Origin: an uncultured Lentisphaeria bacterium
GTDB taxonomy: Bacteria > Verrucomicrobiota > Lentisphaeria > Victivallales > Victivallaceae
Assembly (NCBI GenBank): GCA_937888615.1
Contig: CALABZ010000102.1
Span: 1 to 14,625 of the forward strand
Direction of reading: 5' to 3'
Length of the DNA stretch: 14,625 bases
Made by a program: the position numbers and the translations under genes. The notes below the pieces were generated by a model, which was not told the DNA's origin, ran no database searches, and saw nothing but the letters and a program-made list of their open reading frames with translations. Positions 1-4,557 of the stretch are shown here, in pieces (positions within the stretch are counted from its first letter, which is position 1; each line of letters opens with the position of its first letter).

Positions 1-243
1 GGCACAGTATATGAAAGTTATGACGAAAACACATTGGCCGTCGAATTTTTTCTGCGGGCGGATCGTATTCAGCATGGTTTGGATATCCGACCGAAGAAAG
101 AACTTTTTGATTTATACTTGAAGTTGAAAAGAACGGAACAAGCCGAAAGTGTGATGAAAGAAATATTGTCGCTGATAGAAGATCCAGCTCGTAAAAGAGA
201 GGAAGCGGAGAAGATGCGAAAGGCATTGGCGGAGTCGCTATAG
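1..243 (+). CDS. C-terminal fragment of a TPR-like helical protein
   Basis: The first reading frame is open from the left edge of the window to a TAG at 241-243, giving 80 codons of a protein whose start lies outside. The tail is rich in Lys, Glu, Leu and Arg and reads as consecutive amphipathic helices. The stretch PKKELFDLYLKLKRTEQAES has the spacing of a tetratricopeptide repeat (Pro at a helix start, Leu-x-x-Leu-Tyr, then Glu-Gln-Ala). There is no membrane segment or catalytic motif in this part. Its stop lies only 6 bp from the stop of the convergent ATPase gene, with no clear hairpin between them. The TPR reading is an inference from helix pattern; the whole protein could be anything that ends in helical repeats, so I give no function. 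Confidence 0.6.
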   Translation, partial: GTVYESYDENTLAVEFFLRADRIQHGLDIRPKKELFDLYLKLKRTEQAESVMKEILSLIEDPARKREEAEKMRKALAESL

Positions 244-249
244 AGCGGT

Positions 250-2481
250 TCAGGCTTTGCGCTTTTTGTTTTTGCGGCTGAGGTGTTGTTTGAGCCAGGG
301 CAGGGTGAACACCAGACTCGAATAGGAACTCAACAGGATCAGCAGCGATGAGCCCACATACAGGAATGTGCTCTGGGTCAGGCTCAGGTTGCGGCTGCTG
401 ACCAGCGACAGCATCAGCGCCACCAGGGCGATTGATAAGGTGAGGTTGAATTTGATCGTTCGATATACTTTCTGACTCAAGTCGTAGGCCAGTACCAGGT
501 CGTCCAGCGTGTCGCCGCTGAGCACGATGTCCGCGGCGGCGATTGCGGCGTCGGTGCCGGTGTTGACCATTACAATTCCAACGGTGGAGGCCGCCATTGC
601 CGGGGCGTCGTTGATGCCGTCGCCGATCATCGCTACGTTTTCTTCGGACTTGATTTCCATCAGGCGGCTCAGCTTGGATTCCGGAAAACATTCGGCCTGG
701 AATCCGTCCAGCTCCAATTGTTCGGAAATCCGTTTGGCACAGGCATAGGTGTCGCCGGTTACCATGATGATTTTTTTCATGCCGAGCGCGCGGAGTTTTT
801 TCACCACGTCAAAAGATTCCTCGCGGATCTTATCGACGAAAGCATAACCGGCGAGAATCTCTTTTTCATCGGCCAGCAATACCGTTTCAAATCCTTTGCT
901 TTCCGTGTACCGGAGCCAGTTCTTGGTTTCCGCGGGGAACTTGTATCTCATGTCCTGCAGCAGTCGCTTGGAACCGATATAATAGGTCTGGCTGTTGATG
1001 TAAGCGGAGGCTCCGCCCTCCAGTTCGTGATATCGTTCGCCGGGTTTCGCCCGTCCGCCGCGGTCGGCCGCGTGGCTGCAGATGGCCAGGGCAAGGGGAT
1101 GATAGGAGTTGCCTTCTATGCCCATGGCGTATTCCTGAATTTCCTGTTCGGACTTGGAGGAGAAATTTTTCATTTCGCAGACGACCGAGCGGGCATAGGT
1201 GAGGGTGCCGGTCTTGTCCACCAGGATCGTTTTGGTCTTGGCGAAATCTTCCATCACCTGTCCGTTGCGGAAGATGATGCCGAATTTGGCCGCCAGTTCC
1301 GCCCCCACGTGAATTGCCAGCGGCGTACTCAACAGCAATGCGCACGGGCAGGATACGAAAATAATACTCAAGCACAGGGTTAATACCTCGTAGAGCGGTT
1401 CGCCGACCATCAGATAACGGATGATGAAAGTGATGACGGCGTAGGCCATTGTAAAACAGGTAAGCCAGGCGGCGCAGGAGTCAACGATTTTCTTGATTTC
1501 CGATTCTTTCTCTTGTTGGGCGTGGCTGATCAGTTTGGAGATGCCGGCCACGGTGGTGTCGTGTCCGACTTTCAGGGCTTCGATGATCATGGAACCGCTT
1601 TCCAGGAGGGTTCCGGCGTAGACTTTGTCGCCGGCGCTTTTATTAAAAAATGAGTTTTCGCCGATCAGGGCCGATTCGTCGATATGGCCGCTGCCGCTGA
1701 CCACCCGGCCATCCACCGGGATAAGCATGCCGTGGCGGACGGAAAGCAATTGACCGACTTTCAGGCTGCTGATCGGAATTTTGCGGGTGGAGCTGCCCTC
1801 CAGAACATAGGCGTTTTTGGCGTTGGCAATGGTGCCGTTCAGGTATTCCTGCCAGGTCTGGGTGGCGATGATTTCCTCGAAAGCGTCGACGAACACCGCC
1901 ACCAGCGAAAAGGTGGCCGCCTCCAACCAGTAGCCGCCGAGAACCGCTCCGCAGACGGCCAGCAGGGTAAAGACTTCCACGCTGTAAGTCCCTTTGCGGA
2001 CGGCGTCCACCGCTTTGAAAAAGCGCGGCCACATGGCGATGATGATGACCAGCATGTTGATCAGAATATAACTCAGCGGCAGGAGAATGTTGCCGTGATC
2101 GTTCAGAATACGGCAATTGTAACGCCCCTCGAAACTCAAACTCATCCCCCAACTGGCGACGACCATCAGTCCCGCGACCACCAGTCGCAGCACGTGGATG
2201 TGGCAGAATAGAAATCGGTAAAGCCGATGGATCAGGCTCTCACGCAGTTTGAATCCGGGTGCGTGCAGGGCCAGGGCAATTTGTTCGGAGGTGATGATGG
2301 CGGGGTTGAAGGTAATGATCAGAATGGAATCGAAATAGTCGATGCGAGCTTCGCAGATGCCGAAATTGGATTCCAGGCCGCTTTTCAGATATGAATCGCT
2401 GGAGTACAGAATATCTTTCAGACTGGTTCTGTAAACCGCATGTTTGGCATAATTGCCATGGCATTTGCAGCAACTCTTCAT
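250..2481 (-). CDS. P1B-type heavy-metal-translocating ATPase
   Basis: 743-residue inner-membrane P-type ATPase that should couple ATP hydrolysis to export of a transition metal. Seen in order: a Cys-rich start (MKSCCKCH); a degenerate HMA-like ferredoxin fold at about 20-80 with no CxxC; paired membrane helices at about 98-118, 131-152, 168-185 and 186-205; actuator domain with IGE (272-274) in place of TGE; the metal-site helix with Cys378-Pro-Cys380; phosphorylation loop DKTGT at 422-426; His-Pro at 461-462, marking P1B pumps; TGD 575-577; GDGIND 620-625; two last helices at about 676-695 and 705-727. CPC suggests Cu, Zn or Cd, but the last two helices lack the Lys and Asp expected of Zn/Cd pumps and the Tyr-Asn of Cu pumps, so the substrate is unassigned. 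The ATG at 2481 has a poor ribosome site. It lies downstream of the AraC gene, 205 bp away on the same strand. Confidence 0.93.
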   Translation of the reverse strand: MKSCCKCHGNYAKHAVYRTSLKDILYSSDSYLKSGLESNFGICEARIDYFDSILIITFNPAIITSEQIALALHAPGFKLRESLIHRLYRFLFCHIHVLRLVVAGLMVVASWGMSLSFEGRYNCRILNDHGNILLPLSYILINMLVIIIAMWPRFFKAVDAVRKGTYSVEVFTLLAVCGAVLGGYWLEAATFSLVAVFVDAFEEIIATQTWQEYLNGTIANAKNAYVLEGSSTRKIPISSLKVGQLLSVRHGMLIPVDGRVVSGSGHIDESALIGENSFFNKSAGDKVYAGTLLESGSMIIEALKVGHDTTVAGISKLISHAQQEKESEIKKIVDSCAAWLTCFTMAYAVITFIIRYLMVGEPLYEVLTLCLSIIFVSCPCALLLSTPLAIHVGAELAAKFGIIFRNGQVMEDFAKTKTILVDKTGTLTYARSVVCEMKNFSSKSEQEIQEYAMGIEGNSYHPLALAICSHAADRGGRAKPGERYHELEGGASAYINSQTYYIGSKRLLQDMRYKFPAETKNWLRYTESKGFETVLLADEKEILAGYAFVDKIREESFDVVKKLRALGMKKIIMVTGDTYACAKRISEQLELDGFQAECFPESKLSRLMEIKSEENVAMIGDGINDAPAMAASTVGIVMVNTGTDAAIAAADIVLSGDTLDDLVLAYDLSQKVYRTIKFNLTLSIALVALMLSLVSSRNLSLTQSTFLYVGSSLLILLSSYSSLVFTLPWLKQHLSRKNKKRKA

Positions 2482-2485
2482 ATCG

Positions 2486-2515
2486 TTAGTTCAAGCTTTC
2501 CATATCGGTTTCCAT
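2486..2515 (-). other. possible 9-residue leader peptide upstream of the ATPase
   Basis: On the minus strand an ATG at 2515, preceded by CGGGGAT, opens a tiny frame METDMESLN that ends in TAA four bases before the ATPase start codon. Its spacing would allow translational coupling to the ATPase, whose own Shine-Dalgarno signal is weak. The two GATATGGAAA repeats that create its two Met codons could equally be chance. Speculative. Confidence 0.15.
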
Positions 2516-2546
2516 ATCCCCGAACGATTACAAGTCTCAGGTTTTA

Positions 2547-2566
2547 ATATAATAGTATTCTAATAT
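2547..2566. promoter_or_regulatory. AT-rich imperfect palindrome upstream of the ATPase gene
   Basis: ATATAATAGTATTCTAATAT matches its own reverse complement at 14 of 20 positions and lies 66 bp upstream of the ATPase start codon. Its position suits a metalloregulator operator or a -10 region, but it matches no operator consensus I can name with confidence, and the surrounding 205-bp gap is AT-rich throughout. Confidence 0.2.
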
Positions 2567-2686
2567 AGCAGTACTTCCCGAAATAATAAAGTCTTTTCGT
2601 GAAAAAGTTTCGATTTTACCCGAAAAGCATCAAGGTTTTACGAAATAAAGTATGAATTTATGCCGGTCGGGAGGGCAAAACGGTGA

Positions 2687-3571
2687 TCAATTGCTTTTAC
2701 GAGGCTTTTCGGCGCGATGTTTTTTCCGGGACGCGATGGGCGTTTCGCCGGTTTCGCGTTTATAGGCCCGGATCAGGCTTGACTCCGACTGATAGCCGGT
2801 GCGTTGGGCGATTTCGGACAAGGTCAACCCGGATGATCGCAGCAGGAGTTGAACTTTGTGCATATGTTTGATCTTGATATAACGGCCGAGGCTTTCCCCC
2901 ATATGCCTGTGAAAAAGGGTGCGCAGTTTGCTCGACGAAATATTCAACTCCCCGGAAATCTCCTTGATGCTCAGCGGCTTGTCGATATTCTGCTGAACTA
3001 TGTTCAATGCTGCCTTCAGCAGTTCCTGCTCGTGGTCGATAAAAGTGTGGGCTTTGAGCGTATAACCGCCGTGGCGGATCATCAACTGATTCAGGAGTGA
3101 AGACAGCCGGTAACAGCATTCCATGTCGGCTCCCGGCGTGTTGTCATACCATTTCAGAAACATTTTCACGCAGTTGTTGAATTTTTTCCTGAAGCCGGGC
3201 CAGGGACGCAATACCCTGCCGCTGATGTGTGCCATGACCGGGCTTTCGGCGTTCAGGGTGAAACTGACCATGACGCATTTGTAATTCGGGGTCCCGTCGG
3301 GAAATGAATGTGAACTGAACGGAGGGATCAGGAGAATTTCATTTTGCCGTATTTCGAGCAGTTCGTCGTTGATCCTGATTTTACCGGAACCGCGGAGCCA
3401 GATCAGCATGATATAGCGTTCATGGAAAAAAGCATGCATCCGGTTCAACTGTGAATAGTTGCGCAAAAATATCTGGATGTTGGCCGCAACGACCAGCGGA
3501 TGCAGGGGCGCACCGGGCGTTGTCTGGTGAAATTCCGGGAGCAGATCGTATAATGGATATTTCTTTTTCAT
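2687..3571 (-). CDS. AraC/XylS-family transcriptional regulator
   Basis: 294-residue cytoplasmic DNA-binding protein. Residues about 35-125 form a cupin-like sensor domain (short beta strands with RGSGKIRIND and ILLIPPFSSHSF, typical of the AraC_binding fold), a linker of helices follows, and about 185-285 is the double helix-turn-helix. The first HTH is about 201-222 (LSIKEISGELNISSSKLRTL) and the second about 250-272, ending in the family signature GYQSESSLIRAYKRETGETP. It is transcribed away from the pseudopilin and hydrolase genes across a 284-bp control region holding two bipartite repeats that look like its operators. By analogy with AraC-type sugar regulators it probably senses a glycan breakdown product and activates the divergent operon. 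The ligand cannot be read from the sequence. The basic tail (KKHRAEKPRK) is unremarkable. The ATG at 3571 follows only a weak ribosome site. Confidence 0.93.
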   Translation of the reverse strand: MKKKYPLYDLLPEFHQTTPGAPLHPLVVAANIQIFLRNYSQLNRMHAFFHERYIMLIWLRGSGKIRINDELLEIRQNEILLIPPFSSHSFPDGTPNYKCVMVSFTLNAESPVMAHISGRVLRPWPGFRKKFNNCVKMFLKWYDNTPGADMECCYRLSSLLNQLMIRHGGYTLKAHTFIDHEQELLKAALNIVQQNIDKPLSIKEISGELNISSSKLRTLFHRHMGESLGRYIKIKHMHKVQLLLRSSGLTLSEIAQRTGYQSESSLIRAYKRETGETPIASRKKHRAEKPRKSN

Positions 3572-3579
3572 GAAATCAC

Positions 3580-3612
3580 TTCAGTATATTTTTCTTGGCA
3601 CTCCAGTATATC
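3580..3612. promoter_or_regulatory. bipartite AraC-type operator O1, over the regulator's promoter
   Basis: Two half-sites CAGTATAT (3582-3589 and 3604-3611), 22 bp apart start to start, with TTGGCA (3595-3600) between them. Direct half-sites two helical turns apart are the geometry used by AraC-family proteins. The right half-site contains the putative -10 of the araC-type gene, so occupancy should repress that gene. A near-copy lies at 3719-3750. Confidence 0.55.
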
Positions 3613-3633
3613 ATAGTTTATCGCGGAAGTCCA
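3605..3633 (-). promoter_or_regulatory. candidate promoter of the AraC-family gene
   Basis: On the minus strand TGGACT (3628-3633) is followed after 17 bp by TATACT (3605-3610), matching the sigma-70 boxes at 4 of 6 and 5 of 6 positions. The leader before the ATG at 3571 would be about 27 nt. The -10 sits inside an operator half-site. Confidence 0.45.
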
Positions 3634-3640
3634 GTGTTTT

Positions 3641-3657
3641 AATGATATCTTATCATT
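3641..3657. repeat. inverted repeat AATGATA-TCT-TATCATT
   Basis: Perfect 7-bp arms (3641-3647, 3651-3657) around 3 bp, in the middle of the divergent control region. The same heptamer pair recurs at 3691-3697 and 3713-3719. It could be the site of a second dimeric regulator; it does not resemble the CAGTATAT sites. Confidence 0.4.
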
Positions 3658-3670
3658 TTTTCAAAAAAAC

Positions 3671-3699
3671 TTGCACATGGCGTGATTTTAAATGATAAT
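3671..3699 (+). promoter_or_regulatory. candidate upstream promoter P1 of the pseudopilin operon
   Basis: TTGCAC (3671-3676), 17-bp spacer, GATAAT (3694-3699). This is the first of three evenly built promoter-like elements in tandem. It is the farthest from the gene, and its -10 overlaps an AATGATA heptamer. Confidence 0.3.
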
Positions 3700-3719
3700 A
3701 TTGCAAGGGATATATCATT
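3691..3719. repeat. second AATGATA/TATCATT inverted pair
   Basis: AATGATA (3691-3697) and TATCATT (3713-3719) form an inverted pair with a 15-bp spacer; the arms extend to 8 bp (AAATGATA/TATCATTT). They repeat the heptamer of the 3641-3657 element and frame the -35 of the middle promoter candidate. Confidence 0.35.
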
Positions 3720-3729
3720 TCAGTATATT
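3701..3729 (+). promoter_or_regulatory. candidate promoter P2, -10 inside operator O2
   Basis: TTGCAA (3701-3706), 17-bp spacer, TATATT (3724-3729). The -10 overlaps the left half-site of the operator at 3719-3750, so regulator binding would block this promoter while leaving P3 free. Confidence 0.3.
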
Positions 3730-3750
3730 CTTTTGGCATTTCGGTATATC
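3719..3750. promoter_or_regulatory. bipartite AraC-type operator O2, upstream of the operon promoter
   Basis: CAGTATAT (3721-3728) and CGGTATAT (3742-3749), 21 bp apart start to start, with TTGGCA (3734-3739) between. It is a near-copy of 3580-3612 with a 1-bp length difference in the T-rich spacer and a few substitutions. It ends 8 bp before the -35 box at 3759, the position expected for an activator contacting RNA polymerase. Confidence 0.55.
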
Positions 3751-3758
3751 TTGAATTG

Positions 3759-3787
3759 TTGCAAAAGTCCGGTCGGGCCTGTATAAT
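3759..3787 (+). promoter_or_regulatory. main sigma-70-type promoter P3 of the pseudopilin-hydrolase operon
   Basis: TTGCAA (3759-3764), exactly 17 bp, TATAAT (3782-3787): 4 of 6 and 6 of 6 to consensus with ideal spacing. The leader to the ATG at 3856 would be about 60 nt. The AraC-type operator lies immediately upstream. Confidence 0.6.
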
Positions 3788-3855
3788 ATCATCTATGGAA
3801 AACATCGTAATAACTGCACGGTATGAATAATGAAGACAATTTCAAAGGAGCTTGT

Positions 3856-4542
3856 ATGAACAGAAGAACGAATTTCACCCTTATTGAACTCCTGGTTGTG
3901 ATCGCGATCATCGCGATTCTCGCCGCGATGCTGCTGCCCGCACTCCAGCAGGCTCGCAACAAAGCCCGCACCCTGAAATGTAAAAGCGGCCAGAAACAGA
4001 TGACCATGTCCATGGGGTTCTATTTGGACGAGTTTAAATCGTATTCGATCATGAACGGACTGGCGGATACCGGCGCCTCGGCCAGCAGCGGCAGCCAGTC
4101 ATGGGTCGAATATATGGTCAAGTTTTACCTGAATGGAGATCGCAAGCCGACCGAATGCGATGCCGCCTATGCGACTGGCATGAACAGCAATTCCTATTTT
4201 TATCCTCACATCGGCTATAACAACTATCTGCCCAGCACTGTTGACACGGCGACTGAAGCCGGTTTCAAGGGAAATCCGGCCTTGATAAAAAATCCCAGCG
4301 GCATCATCATGTTCACCGATTCCGTCTTTAATAAAACGGTGAGTCCCCCTCTCGGATATTATTTTTTGAACAATTATTCGCGGGTTCATCTGAGGCATGA
4401 CGCGGAAAACGCCAATCCTTATCGCGGCCAGGCCAATATCTCTTATACCGATGGTCATGTCGACACGATTACCGTGGCGCAGGATAATCCGGGCACGGAT
4501 ACGGCTCATCCACTGTACAAGGCGCGCTGGCGTTTACGATAA
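3856..4542 (+). CDS. pseudopilin-like protein with prepilin leader and DG motif
   Basis: 228-residue exported protein of the type II/IV pseudopilin class. The short basic leader MNRRTN is followed by FTLIELLVVIAIIAIL, with the conserved Glu at +5, as cut and methylated by prepilin peptidase. The residue before the cut is Asn rather than Gly. The C-terminal half carries the form described as the prepilin-type H-X9-DG domain (RH, later ANISYTDGHVDTI), here with 17 rather than 9 residues between His and Asp-Gly. I chose the ATG at 3856 because AAGGAG lies 5 bp before it; the ATG at 3823 in the same frame has no ribosome site and would bury the leader. The gene is 15 bp from the hydrolase gene behind one promoter, so the two are probably co-expressed. 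Likely placed in the inner membrane and periplasm. Its exact role (assembly, secretion or display of the partner enzyme) is unknown. Confidence 0.9.
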   Translation: MNRRTNFTLIELLVVIAIIAILAAMLLPALQQARNKARTLKCKSGQKQMTMSMGFYLDEFKSYSIMNGLADTGASASSGSQSWVEYMVKFYLNGDRKPTECDAAYATGMNSNSYFYPHIGYNNYLPSTVDTATEAGFKGNPALIKNPSGIIMFTDSVFNKTVSPPLGYYFLNNYSRVHLRHDAENANPYRGQANISYTDGHVDTITVAQDNPGTDTAHPLYKARWRLR

Positions 4543-4557
4543 ACGGAAAGGACGGGC

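Noticed and set aside
718..1383. 221-residue plus-strand reading frame inside the ATPase gene
   Set aside because: Antisense shadow of the ATPase catalytic domain.
3823..3855. Longer pseudopilin start at ATG 3823
   Set aside because: It has no ribosome site and would put 11 extra residues before the short basic prepilin leader, while ATG 3856 has a perfect AAGGAG at 5 bp.
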